From Polymorphospora lycopeni (GTDB lineage Bacteria > Actinomycetota > Actinomycetes > Mycobacteriales > Micromonosporaceae): DNA of 64,000 nt. Under the pieces are notes generated by a model that had not been told where the DNA came from, made no database searches, and worked only from the letters and a program-made list of their open reading frames with translations. Position numbers and translations under genes: made by a program. Positions 1 to 12,813 of the stretch are shown here, one piece after another. How positions within the stretch are numbered: the stretch's first letter is position 1; each line of letters starts with the position of its first letter. The DNA lies in the NCBI RefSeq assembly GCF_042237075.1, contig NZ_JBCGDC010000008.1:1-64000 (forward strand), given 5' to 3'.

Positions 1-67
1 CGGCACCTTCGCCGCACCGGCCCAGATCGGCCACGGCTGGTCCACCCACCGCCTCGCCAACTACTGA
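1..67 (+). CDS. C-terminal end of an FG-GAP/VCBS-type exoprotein (partial)
   Basis: Only the last 21 codons are inside the window, reading GTFAAPAQIGHGWSTHRLAN then Tyr and a TGA stop at 65-67. The pattern 'G-F-x-x-P-x-x-I-G-x-G-W' is the usual end of an FG-GAP/VCBS propeller blade in secreted actinobacterial proteins. The catalytic or binding part lies upstream of the window, so no function can be given. A perfect hairpin follows 15 bases after the stop. Confidence 0.6.
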   Translation, partial: GTFAAPAQIGHGWSTHRLANY

Positions 68-82
68 CCGCGGGTGCGTGAA

Positions 83-120
83 CTGTGCCGGCATGTCGAT
101 CCGCCGACATGCCGGCACAG
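83..120 (+). terminator. Strong intrinsic hairpin
   Basis: A perfect 16-bp stem (83-98 with 105-120) closes a 6-base loop just after the stop of the first partial gene. No U-tract follows, as is common in high-GC actinomycetes. It separates the exoprotein from the exporter gene. Confidence 0.75.
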
Positions 121-193
121 CCGCGCCTATGACCGGCCGTACCTCCGCGATGGCCACCGCTCGACGCCGGACCGCCCGCGCGAACCGGTGACG

Positions 194-199
194 TAACAT
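194..199 (+). promoter_or_regulatory. Candidate -10 box for the exporter leader transcript
   Basis: TAACAT at 194-199 would place the transcript start at about 205-206, on the ATG of the short leader ORF. The -35 region is poor (GGACCG at 169-174), so this is a tentative call. The 68-382 stretch otherwise holds only the hairpin, the leader ORF and GC-rich stem-forming sequence. Confidence 0.3.
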
Positions 200-205
200 G
201 GCCGC

Positions 206-262
206 ATGTCGAGTCCTGAGGCATCCAGGGTGGGGGCTTTCGGTCACCCGTCAGCCCCCTGA
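206..262 (+). CDS. Candidate leader peptide upstream of the MFS exporter
   Basis: An 18-codon ORF reads MSSPEASRVGAFGHPSAP and ends 120 bases before the exporter ATG. It would be leaderless if the TAACAT box at 194 is used. Inside it, GGGGGCT pairs with AGCCCCC (about 231-259), so translation would change RNA folding. Chloramphenicol exporters of the Cmx/Cmr group are known to be controlled by translation attenuation through short leader peptides. The assignment rests on position and size only; a chance ORF is quite possible in such GC-rich DNA. Confidence 0.3.
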   Translation: MSSPEASRVGAFGHPSAP

Positions 263-382
263 ACCACTGAAACCTCGACCTGCCGGCGCGGACCGCACCG
301 GCGGGTGGCGTTCGGGGCCGGGCCCTGCCGACGCGGTGACCGAGATGACGTCCCACCAGCTCTCGTCACCTCGGAGTACTCG

Positions 383-1570
383 ATGCCTCTGCCGCTCTAC
401 CTGCTTGCCGTGGCCGTGTTCGCCATGGGCACCTCGGAGTTCATGCTCGCCGGCCTGGTGCCGGACATCGCCACCGACCTCGGCATATCCGTCGCCACCG
501 CCGGACTGCTGACATCCGCCTTCGCCGTCGGCATGATCGTCGGTGCGCCGCTCATGGCCGCCCTGGCCCGTACGTGGCCGCGCCGGATCAGCCTCCTGGG
601 ATTCCTGGGCGTGTTCCTTGCCGCGCACGTCGTCGGCGCGCTCACCGACAGCTTTCCGGTCCTGTTCGTCACCCGCGTCGTGGCGGCGTTCGCGAACGCC
701 GGCTTCCTCGCGGTCGCGCTCACCGCCGCCGCCGACCTCGTCCCCGCCGACCGCAAGGGACGTGCCCTGTCGATCCTGCTCGCCGGTACGACCGTCGCCA
801 CCGTCGTCGGCGTACCGGGTGGGGCACTGCTGGGTGCGCTCCACGGCTGGCGGGCGACGTTCTGGGCCGTCGCCCTGCTGGGGCTGCCCGCCGCGCTCGC
901 GGTGGTGCGCGGCATCCCCGCCGGCCCCGGCCGCGCCGGCGACCCGGGTGGCCCGTTCCTGCGGCACGAACTGGCGCGGCTGCGGCGACCACGACTGATC
1001 GTGGTCCTGCTGCTCGGCGCGCTGGTCAACGCCGCCACCTTCGCCACCTTCGCCTTCCTGGCCCCGATCGTCACCGACGTCGCCGGGCTGGGGCCACTGT
1101 GGATCTCGACCGTGCTGGCCCTGTTCGGTCTGGGCTGCTTCGCCGGTGTCACGGTCGCCGGCCGGTTCGCCGACCGGCACCCCGGTGCCGTGGTCGCCGG
1201 CGGCGGCCCGCTCCTGCTCGGCGGCTGGATCGCACTCGGCCTCACCGCCGACGTACCGGCGGCCCTGCTGGGCCTCGCGTTCACCCAGGGAGCGCTGTCG
1301 TTCGCGGTCGGCAGCACCCTGATCACCCGGGTGCTCTACGAGGCCACCGGAGCCCCGACGATGGCCGGTTCCTATGCCACCGCCGCCCTCAACGTGGGAG
1401 CCGCCGCCGGGCCCGCGATCGCGGCGGCGACGCTCACCGCCGGTGCCGGCCGATCGGGACCGGTGTGGGCCAGCGCCATCCTGGTCGCGCTCGCGCTCGT
1501 CCTCGCGCTCCGGTTCCGCCACGTCGTCGGGCGCGGCACCGGCGAAGTCCGCCGCGACGACGCACTATGA
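383..1570 (+). CDS. MFS drug exporter, Cmx/CmrA chloramphenicol type
   Basis: This 395-residue inner-membrane proton antiporter has about 12 hydrophobic segments. The N-terminus (LYLLAVAVFAMGTSEFMLAG, then VGMIVGAPLMAALA) closely matches the Cmx/CmrA/CmlR group, which expels phenicols from the cell. I chose ATG 383 because the protein then begins right at helix 1; an in-frame ATG at 305 would add 26 residues unlike the family. The gene stands alone behind a possible leader peptide and overlaps the convergent DinB-type gene by 6 bases at its 3' end. Substrate specificity is inferred from family resemblance. Confidence 0.85.
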   Translation: MPLPLYLLAVAVFAMGTSEFMLAGLVPDIATDLGISVATAGLLTSAFAVGMIVGAPLMAALARTWPRRISLLGFLGVFLAAHVVGALTDSFPVLFVTRVVAAFANAGFLAVALTAAADLVPADRKGRALSILLAGTTVATVVGVPGGALLGALHGWRATFWAVALLGLPAALAVVRGIPAGPGRAGDPGGPFLRHELARLRRPRLIVVLLLGALVNAATFATFAFLAPIVTDVAGLGPLWISTVLALFGLGCFAGVTVAGRFADRHPGAVVAGGGPLLLGGWIALGLTADVPAALLGLAFTQGALSFAVGSTLITRVLYEATGAPTMAGSYATAALNVGAAAGPAIAAATLTAGAGRSGPVWASAILVALALVLALRFRHVVGRGTGEVRRDDAL

Positions 1571-2341
1571 GTCGCGCGCCTCGAGCACGGCGAGGTCCCG
1601 TTCGGCGTAGAGGCGGTGTTCCCATTCCTCGTTGAGGACGATCAGCAGGCATTCCCGCACCGGAAAACTGTCCGGCGGCGGCCACCCCGGTGCCACCACC
1701 GGCCGGGTGTGGCCGCCGAGCGTCTCGTCGGTGAGGCCGTCGACGACCTCGCGGACGGTTGACATCCGGTCGCGGCGCAGGTCGAGGACGCTGTCCAGCG
1801 AGGGGCGTGCGGCCCGGTCCCTGGGGATTCCCGCCGTCTCCGGCATCTCGTCCCACGGCAGGCCCAACGGATCCCACGGTGCCGGATCGCCGAGAATGGC
1901 CCTCCTGACCCACGCGTCGGTGGCGAACACGAGGTGGCGCAGGGTTTCGACGAAGGACCACTCGCCGTCGACGGACTCGTGCAACAGGTCGGGGTCGAGA
2001 CGTCGGGCCCGTGCGACGGTGCCGGCCCAGAGCCGCTCGACGGTGTCCCACGCCTGCCGGAAGCCGGCGGCCGTGGCCGGGCGCATCTTGGCCCGGTCCG
2101 GGTACCGCCGGTCCAGTTCGGCGTCGATCAGCGGCCCGACGTCGACGCCGTTGACCGTCAGGTTCGCGATCTCGCCGTAGATGTCGACGTCGACCAGTTC
2201 GACGCCGCGCATCACCACGCCGGTCATCGCCACGCCGCGCAGGCTCGCACCGCTCAGGTCACTGGCGCGGAACCGCGCACCGCTGAGGTTCACCCGCTCG
2301 AACCGCGAACCCCTGAGATCATCGCCGATGAATTCCACCAT
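1565..2341 (-). CDS. Pentapeptide-repeat / DinB-fold protein
   Basis: The 258-residue protein starts with pentapeptide-like repeats (roughly residues 5-45: DLRGSRFERVNLSGARFRAS and following), then a four-helix DinB_2 region with 'EWSFVETLRHLVFATDAWVRR' type sequence and a C-terminal 'EWEHRLYAERDL' helix. DinB-fold proteins of actinomycetes are often metal-dependent thiol (mycothiol or bacillithiol) transferases. His residues in HLVFATD and EWEHR are plausible metal ligands. No Shine-Dalgarno precedes ATG 2341, so the mRNA may be leaderless. The substrate is unknown. It converges on and overlaps the exporter gene. Confidence 0.75.
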   Translation of the reverse strand: MVEFIGDDLRGSRFERVNLSGARFRASDLSGASLRGVAMTGVVMRGVELVDVDIYGEIANLTVNGVDVGPLIDAELDRRYPDRAKMRPATAAGFRQAWDTVERLWAGTVARARRLDPDLLHESVDGEWSFVETLRHLVFATDAWVRRAILGDPAPWDPLGLPWDEMPETAGIPRDRAARPSLDSVLDLRRDRMSTVREVVDGLTDETLGGHTRPVVAPGWPPPDSFPVRECLLIVLNEEWEHRLYAERDLAVLEARDS

Positions 2342-2399
2342 GCCGCGACACGAGCGACGTTCGCGCTCGTCGGTGTGGCGGTTCGCCCCGCCGCGTGGG

Positions 2400-2966
2400 T
2401 CAGCACATGACGACGCCGCTGGACTGGTAGAACCACTGGAGGGTGGCGATCGACAGCGCCTCCCGGTGCCAGTACCGGAACGTGTAGGTGAAGACGAGGG
2501 ACGACCGCACGTACGCGACGCGCTGGCCGACGAACCGCTCGGTGCTCCCCACCGGTAGGTGGATGTCACCGGGACTGGTGCATGCCTGGGTGCCGGTCCC
2601 GTCGGTCGCGGTGATCGTCGTGGTGGAGACCAGCGAGTCGCCGGAGCACCTGGCCACCAGGCTGCGCTGGTAGTAAAGGTTCGATGTGGCGCTCACCTCC
2701 TGCACCATCCAGTAGCGGTAGGTGTAGCCGCCGTTGGACCGGTTGCCGATGCGTGACCAGGTGAGTGCGAGCGGCCGGCCGATGCCCGGCGGTTCGCTGA
2801 ATCCGTCGGCCCAGCACAGGGGGTCGCGGGCCTGCGTGGTCGGCTGGGCCGACGCGGGAGTCGCCACCAGCGTGGGTGCGGCGAGGCCGAGCGCGAGACC
2901 GAGTGCGAGGAGCACCGTTCGCAGACGGTGGAAGTGGAGCGTGGGCAGGGTGCGATCAGCGGCCAT
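2400..2966 (-). CDS. Small secreted protein of unknown function
   Basis: The 188-residue product has a classic Sec signal peptide (basic start, then LLALGLALGLAAPTLVATPASA with likely cleavage after ASA). The mature part is rich in Tyr, Ser, Thr and Trp and has four to five Cys, consistent with an extracellular disulfide-bonded beta protein. Two ATGs are 6 bases apart; GGAGAG is correctly spaced only for the second (2966), so I chose that. I do not recognise a family. It is the last gene before a 58-base gap to the DinB-type gene on the same strand. Confidence 0.65.
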   Translation of the reverse strand: MAADRTLPTLHFHRLRTVLLALGLALGLAAPTLVATPASAQPTTQARDPLCWADGFSEPPGIGRPLALTWSRIGNRSNGGYTYRYWMVQEVSATSNLYYQRSLVARCSGDSLVSTTTITATDGTGTQACTSPGDIHLPVGSTERFVGQRVAYVRSSLVFTYTFRYWHREALSIATLQWFYQSSGVVMC

Positions 2967-3171
2967 GGCCATCTCTCCGTTCGCGCGCCGACACGCGTGG
3001 CCGCGCGGTCGAGGTAACGGCGAGCATAGAGGTTGTTCGATGCATCGTGGTCGGGTGTCGTTGATCTGGCAGCGGAACGCGGGCCGCCGGCAGCGGCTCT
3101 GGTCGGCGGTGCCGGCGGCGCTGTGGACGCCCCGGACCTCCCGCCACCTCCCGGCGGCCCCCGCACCGTGC

Positions 3172-4356
3172 TCAGCGCCCGGGAAGAAACGCCTCCACCG
3201 CGTCCGCCGCGTGCCGCAGCCCGCCGTTCGTCCGTACCTCGGCCCGGATCTCGGCCAGGCGGTGCCGCAGCCGCGGGTCGTCGGCGACCGCGTCGACCGC
3301 CGCGCGCAGCGTCCGCGCGGTGACCTCCTCGGCCGGCAGCCGCCGGCCGACCCCGGCCTCGACCAGCCGGTCGGCGTTGGCGAACTGGTCCACCGCCTGC
3401 GGGATCGCGACCGTGGGTACGCCGAACCAGAGTGCCTCGGTGCAGCCGCCCATGCCGGCGTGGGTGACGAAGGCCGACGCGTGGGCCAGGACCGCCAGCT
3501 GCGGTACGCGGCGGTGCGCCTCGACGTTGTCCGGCAGCGGCCCCAGGTCGGCCGGGTCGACCTTGTCGCCGATGGCCATGACCACGTGCCACGGCGAGTC
3601 GGCGAACCCGTCCAGGCAGGCCCGGTAGACCGGCAACTGGTCGTTGTAGGCCGTGCCGAAGGAGACCAGCAGGACCCGGCGCCCGCTGTCCGGCGGCGCC
3701 CAGCCGGGTTCGGCGAGCCGGGCCGGGTCGAGGCACGGACCGACGAACCGTACCCGGTGCTCCGGCACCCGGTCGGCGTTCGGCTGCATCACCCGGGGGA
3801 TGAGCGCCAGCACGTGTGCCGGATGGTTCAGGAACGTCCGCGCGTCCTGGTGGATGCCGTTGTCGGCCAGCCACCTGTCGAACGTGGCGTAGTAGTCCCG
3901 TCCGGACTCCGAGGCGGCCAGGGCGGTGATGAACTCCGCCATGTCCTCCTCGTAGCCGTCCCAGGCGACCATCGCGGGCGACAGTTGCACCGCCGGTACG
4001 CCGTAGCGGGCGCCCAGCAGCGGTCCGGGCAGCCCGCCGATGTCGTAGAGCACGAGGTCCGGACGGTCGGTGTCGTAGCGGGCGGTCAGGCGCGGTAGCA
4101 CGGCGATGCCCTCGTCGAGGAACACCCGCATCGCCGTACCGGGGTCTTCCGGCCAGGCGGTGTCGCCCTGCGGCAGGATCGACGGGTGGGCGACCGGCTC
4201 CGCCCCGGTCGGCGTGACCAGGCCGGTGAGTGGTTCGCCGACCGCGTACGTGACCCGGTGCCCGCGGTCGACCAGTTCCCGGATCAGGCCCAGGGACGGG
4301 TAGACGTGGCTGGGCGTGGTGCTGCCGACCATGGCGACATGAGCTGTTTTACGCAT
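3172..4356 (-). CDS. Macrolide-type UDP-glycosyltransferase (MGT family)
   Basis: This 394-residue GT1/GT-B enzyme would transfer a sugar from a UDP-sugar to a hydroxyl of a hydrophobic acceptor in the cytoplasm. It starts HVAMVGSTTPSHVYPSLGLI, the acceptor-side fold of OleD/Mgt proteins. It carries the donor-binding signature near the C-terminus (THAGMGGCTEALWFGVPTVA followed by QAVDQFANADRL). Length and motifs match macrolide-inactivating transferases such as Mgt and OleD. It lies downstream of a MerR gene on the same strand with a 189-base spacer that encodes an MRLR leader peptide and alternative hairpins. This supports a role in antibiotic self-protection or resistance, but the acceptor is inferred. 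Confidence 0.85.
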   Translation of the reverse strand: MRKTAHVAMVGSTTPSHVYPSLGLIRELVDRGHRVTYAVGEPLTGLVTPTGAEPVAHPSILPQGDTAWPEDPGTAMRVFLDEGIAVLPRLTARYDTDRPDLVLYDIGGLPGPLLGARYGVPAVQLSPAMVAWDGYEEDMAEFITALAASESGRDYYATFDRWLADNGIHQDARTFLNHPAHVLALIPRVMQPNADRVPEHRVRFVGPCLDPARLAEPGWAPPDSGRRVLLVSFGTAYNDQLPVYRACLDGFADSPWHVVMAIGDKVDPADLGPLPDNVEAHRRVPQLAVLAHASAFVTHAGMGGCTEALWFGVPTVAIPQAVDQFANADRLVEAGVGRRLPAEEVTARTLRAAVDAVADDPRLRHRLAEIRAEVRTNGGLRHAADAVEAFLPGR

Positions 4357-4455
4357 GTGAAGAAGTCCTGTCGAGTCGGAGGAAAGATGCCGTCCGGCGG
4401 CGACACGACGTGGACCGACCCGGGCCTCCCGCGCGTGGGCGGGGGTTCAGCCGGG

Positions 4456-4486
4456 CCGGCCGAAAGCCGGTCGATGGACGACCGGC
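4456..4486 (-). promoter_or_regulatory. Mutually exclusive hairpins (candidate attenuator)
   Basis: Read on the minus strand, segment 1 (4486-4479) pairs perfectly over 8 bp with segment 2 (4473-4466), and part of segment 2 (4470-4466) pairs instead with segment 3 (4460-4456). The two stems cannot form together. They lie between the leader peptide stop and the glycosyltransferase start, the arrangement expected for a ribosome-stalling attenuator. This is read from sequence only. Confidence 0.45.
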
Positions 4487-4499
4487 ACGGCGCGCCGCC

Positions 4500-4535
4500 T
4501 CAGGCGGAACGCAGGCGCATGAACTGAATGATCAT
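4500..4535 (-). CDS. Leader peptide MIIQFMRLRSA (macrolide-sensor type)
   Basis: An 11-codon ORF starts 10 bases after the MerR stop and ends 143 bases before the glycosyltransferase. Its MRLR core is the motif that stalls ribosomes in the presence of macrolides in the ErmD-type leader peptides (the 'Arg-x-Arg' class of macrolide arrest sequences). Alternative hairpins follow immediately. No strong Shine-Dalgarno is visible, so it may rely on re-initiation after the MerR gene or on a leaderless transcript. The stalling role is inferred from motif and context. Confidence 0.55.
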   Translation of the reverse strand: MIIQFMRLRSA

Positions 4536-4545
4536 GCGCGGAATG

Positions 4546-5334
4546 CTAGTGGGCCCGACCCGGTCCAACAAGTCGGTAACCGGTCCCGGCGCCGGTGTCC
4601 CCGTCGCGTGCGTCGATGCCGGGTTCGGCCACGGGCCGCACCGGCACCTCCAGGACGGTGGCGCTGGCGCCGTCGGCGTCGACCAGCCGTTCCTCGAGCG
4701 TGGGGCCGGTGACCGCCAGACGGTTGCGGTGCAGCCAGTCGAAGAGGTCCTGCCCGGCGCGGACCACGCCGTGCCCGGGCGGCACGACGACGCGTACCAC
4801 GTCCCGACCGGGCAGGGTGAGACTCTCACCCCCGCGACCGGTTGCCACGGCCGCGGCGAAGCCGCCGGCCGGATGCCCGGTCAGCCAGGTCAACAGGACC
4901 GTCGCAGAGGTGGCGCAAAGGGCCGCCAGCTCGGCCGGGTGGCCGACCCGCAGACGGCGGACGTTCAGGCGGCGGGCGGCCACCCGGGACCGCCGGGGCA
5001 GGATCGGGGTGTCGGCGGCGAGCCGGTCCTCGGCGGCGGCCATGGTCTCGGTCAGGCTGGCGATGTCCCGGCGCAGGGCGTCCACCGTCTCGGTCAGCGC
5101 CTGCCGGAGCCGGTCGTCGGGCGCGTCCAGCAGGTCGGTGATCTGGCGCAGCGACAGGCCGAGGCGGCGCAGTCCGCGGATGCGCTCCAGCCGGGCCAGC
5201 TCCGGCACGCCGTACCACCGGTAACCCGTGGCCCGGTCCACGGCTGCCGGCACCAGCAATCCGATGCTGTCGTAATGACGCAGGGTGCGGTCGGAAACCC
5301 CCGTCATGGTCGCCAACTGCCCGATGCGCCACAC
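4546..5334 (-). CDS. MerR-family regulator with effector-binding domain
   Basis: The 262-residue protein has an N-terminal MerR winged helix (IGQLATMTGVSDRTLRHYDS, residues 3-22, then GLLVP and YRWYG), a dimerisation coiled coil near residues 85-115, and a GyrI-like ligand pocket after about residue 150 (RVVVPPGHGVVRAGQDLFDW). Proteins of this TipA/BltR-like layout sense hydrophobic drugs and twist elongated promoters into an active shape. The GTG start at 5334 has GAGGAG 6 bases upstream. A matching MerR-type promoter lies in the divergent gap at 5352-5383. Likely targets are the divergent membrane protein and perhaps the downstream glycosyltransferase. Confidence 0.85.
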   Translation of the reverse strand: MWRIGQLATMTGVSDRTLRHYDSIGLLVPAAVDRATGYRWYGVPELARLERIRGLRRLGLSLRQITDLLDAPDDRLRQALTETVDALRRDIASLTETMAAAEDRLAADTPILPRRSRVAARRLNVRRLRVGHPAELAALCATSATVLLTWLTGHPAGGFAAAVATGRGGESLTLPGRDVVRVVVPPGHGVVRAGQDLFDWLHRNRLAVTGPTLEERLVDADGASATVLEVPVRPVAEPGIDARDGDTGAGTGYRLVGPGRAH

Positions 5335-5351
5335 GTCGTCCTCCTCGCGGC

Positions 5352-5383
5352 TTGACCTTCGCCCTACGTCAGGGTTCTAGCGT
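5352..5383 (+). promoter_or_regulatory. MerR-type promoter with operator in the spacer
   Basis: TTGACC (5352-5357) and TAGCGT (5378-5383) are separated by 20 bases, the lengthened spacer typical of MerR-controlled promoters. The spacer carries the imperfect dyad ACCTT...AGGGT (5355-5359 and 5371-5375). Transcription would start at about 5390, at or next to the ATG at 5392, so the mRNA should be leaderless. Confidence 0.6.
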
Positions 5384-5391
5384 CGGCGGCC

Positions 5392-6072
5392 ATGACGTCC
5401 ACCCACCACAGTGCACCGGCCGTACGACTGACCGGTCTCCTGCTGTTGACCTCGCTGACCACCATGGTCGCCGCCGCCGTCATCGTCGTGCCATCCGGAC
5501 TGACCCTGAATCCGGCCGACCCGGCCGCCACGCTCGCCGCGGTGAACGCCCGTCCCGGGCTGCACCTGCTCGAGTTGGGCCTCGACGTGATCGGCTGGCT
5601 CGCGCTGACCGGGGCCGGCCTCCTGATGGCCGCCCGCGCGCGGGTGACCGGCCCGCACCTCGCGCTGCTGCCCGCCGGGCTGCTGGCCGCCGCGGGGCTG
5701 GCGGGACTGCTGCACGACGCCGGAAACCTGGCGTTGACCCAGCTCGCCGCCGACCCCGCCGACCCGGCGGCGATCACCGTGACCAGGGCGGTGATGCTCG
5801 TCGCCAAGTGGATGGTCAACCTGGCCGGGCTGCTCTGGGTCGCAGCCCTCGCGTCCGCCACGTTCTTCACCACGTTGCCCGCCGGACTCCGCCGTGCCGG
5901 CGTGGTCGCCGCGCTGTCGGGTCTCGCCGCGGTCGCCCTGCCGTGGACCACCGGAACAGCCGGCCCGTCGCCGATGCTGGAGCAGGTCGGCTACGTCCTG
6001 CACCTGCCGGTCATGATCTGGTACGGCGTGCTCGGCTGGCGGGAACTGGGCGGGCGGACGTACGTCTCCTGA
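5392..6072 (+). CDS. Six-helix membrane protein, MerR-adjacent
   Basis: This 226-residue protein has about six hydrophobic segments (for example LTGLLLLTSLTTMVAAAVIV, and VIGWLALTGAGLLMAA near residue 65). No catalytic motif is visible. Its ATG follows the MerR-type promoter directly, with no Shine-Dalgarno, so it is probably read from a leaderless transcript under MerR control. I do not recognise a named family; a DUF4386-like membrane protein is a possibility. Its last 20 codons are repeated after the N at 6109 because of an assembly join. Confidence 0.7.
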   Translation: MTSTHHSAPAVRLTGLLLLTSLTTMVAAAVIVVPSGLTLNPADPAATLAAVNARPGLHLLELGLDVIGWLALTGAGLLMAARARVTGPHLALLPAGLLAAAGLAGLLHDAGNLALTQLAADPADPAAITVTRAVMLVAKWMVNLAGLLWVAALASATFFTTLPAGLRRAGVVAALSGLAAVALPWTTGTAGPSPMLEQVGYVLHLPVMIWYGVLGWRELGGRTYVS

Positions 6073-6210
6073 CCTTTCCCGGCGCCGGGCCCGACCACGG
6101 TCGGGTCCNCGGTCATGATCTGGTACGGCGTGCTCGGCTGGCGGGAACTGGGCGGGCGGACGTACGTCTCCTGACCTTTCCCGGCGCCGGACCCGACCAC
6201 GGTCGGGTCC
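6008..6210. repeat. Direct 101-bp near-duplicate around N 6109 (assembly join)
   Basis: Bases 6008-6108 recur at 6110-6210 with a single difference visible in the stem (GGGCCC against GGACCC). A lone N separates them. The copy ends inside the terminator hairpin at 6181-6218. The simplest reading is two contig ends that both stop at the hairpin and were joined with one N, not a biological tandem repeat. Confidence 0.8.
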
Positions 6211-6218
6211 GGCGCCGG
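6181..6218. terminator. Bidirectional 18-bp hairpin
   Basis: Arms 6181-6198 and 6201-6218 are perfectly complementary with a minimal loop. It lies between the convergent membrane protein and the hydrolase pseudogene and can end both transcripts. Confidence 0.75.
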
Positions 6219-6223
6219 CCGGC

Positions 6224-7202
6224 TCACCGCGCGGACATCGGGGTGACGACCGGTTCGACGGCGGCGCAGCGGGTCCCGTCGCGGGGCACGGTCAGGTCGA
6301 TCAGGTAGGCGTCGGTGGCGTTGCGGGTGCAGTCGCTCCGGTCGTAGACGCCGTGGCCCCAGCCCTCGTACGTCAGCAGAACCGTGGCAGTGCGGGACTG
6401 CCGGTGGACGTTGACCGCCCACTCGTAGGCGGTCGACGGGTCGTGCCGCGCGTTGAGCAGCAGGATCTTCGGCGCCTTGGTGATCCGTAGCCGGTGCTGC
6501 GGGTTCACCGTGTCCGCGGAGCGGCCGACGCAGGCGGCCACGGCGTCGCGGGCCAGCGGCGAGCCCTTCATGTGGGGTGCGGTCCGTTCGGCCCGCCGGG
6601 TCAGGGCGGCGAACTCGCGGTGGTCGCGCACCGGGAGGCTCCAGTCCAGGCAGAACACCGCCGGGAACAGGTGCGGTTTCAGGTACGGCTCGTCGGCGGG
6701 GGGGCGGGGCGACGGAGGACGCGTCCAGCACCGACAGGAACTCGGCGAGCACCGCCCAGGTGGGGCCGTAGAGTTCGGCGAAGGCCCGGTCGCGCAGCGC
6801 CTGCGCGGTGACCGGCGTGCCGGGTGTGCGCGGGTCGGCGACTTCGCCGCGGTCGGCCCGCCGCAGCAGGTCGTTCCACACCCGGACCACGTCTCGCCCG
6901 TGCAGCGCGCAGGATCCGGTGCGGTCGCACCAGGAGACGAACTCCCGGAACGAGTCCTCGGCGGCGGCCTCGGTCTCGACGAACCGCCGGGTGCCCAGGC
7001 TGTGGTCCATGACGCTGTCGAGGACCATGGCGCGGACGTGGTCGCCGTGCCGCTCGGCGTACTGCTGGCCGATCAGGGTGCTGTAGGACAGGCCGAAGTA
7101 GCTGATCGTGCGCTCGCCGAGCGAGCGGCGTACGGCGTCCATGTCCTCGACCACGCTGAGGGTGTCGACGTCGACCGCCCTGTCCAGCGATCGGGTGGCC
7201 AC
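6224..7202 (-). pseudogene. Broken TAP-type alpha/beta hydrolase
   Basis: The minus strand encodes the middle and end of a secreted tripeptidyl-aminopeptidase-like hydrolase. First comes DTLSVVEDMDAVRRSLGER, then the nucleophile elbow GLSYST, then after about 6700 a different frame with the TAP C-terminal part (KILLLNARHDPSTAYEWAV, YEGWGHGVY). The frame changes at a run of seven G at 6698-6704, so a one-base indel or sequencing error is likely. The first roughly 150 residues of the family, including the signal peptide and oxyanion region, are missing, and an in-frame TAG lies upstream of 7202. The last Gly of GxSxG is Ser. I call it a remnant. Confidence 0.75.
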
Positions 7203-7246
7203 GTGCCGACCTTTGGATGTTTCCTACAACGGAAGCTGAGAAGTGT

Positions 7247-7300
7247 GCAGTGTTTGCGACATGGCGCTGCCAGCTCGTAGACGGAAGGGTGAAACACTGC
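7247..7300 (+). promoter_or_regulatory. 9-bp inverted repeat upstream of the acyl-CoA carboxylase
   Basis: GCAGTGTTT (7247-7255) and AAACACTGC (7292-7300) are perfectly complementary and 36 bases apart, just before the carboxylase start at 7357. The wide spacing suits two operator half-sites for a looping or large regulator. No regulator gene is adjacent, so the factor is unknown. Confidence 0.35.
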
Positions 7301-7356
7301 CGGGGGCCGCAGAGTCGCGGCACGCACATCGTCGGTCTACAGAAGGGCTCGCTCGG

Positions 7357-12809
<5,453 letters not shown>

Positions 12810-12813
<4 letters not shown>

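Noticed and set aside
3172..5334. An antibiotic biosynthetic cluster around the glycosyltransferase.
   Set aside because: Only a regulator, a leader and the transferase are present; no polyketide, peptide or sugar-biosynthesis genes are nearby, so resistance is the better reading.
6008..6210. A true tandem duplication of about 100 bp.
   Set aside because: The single N between the copies and the end within a strong hairpin are better explained by joined overlapping contig ends.
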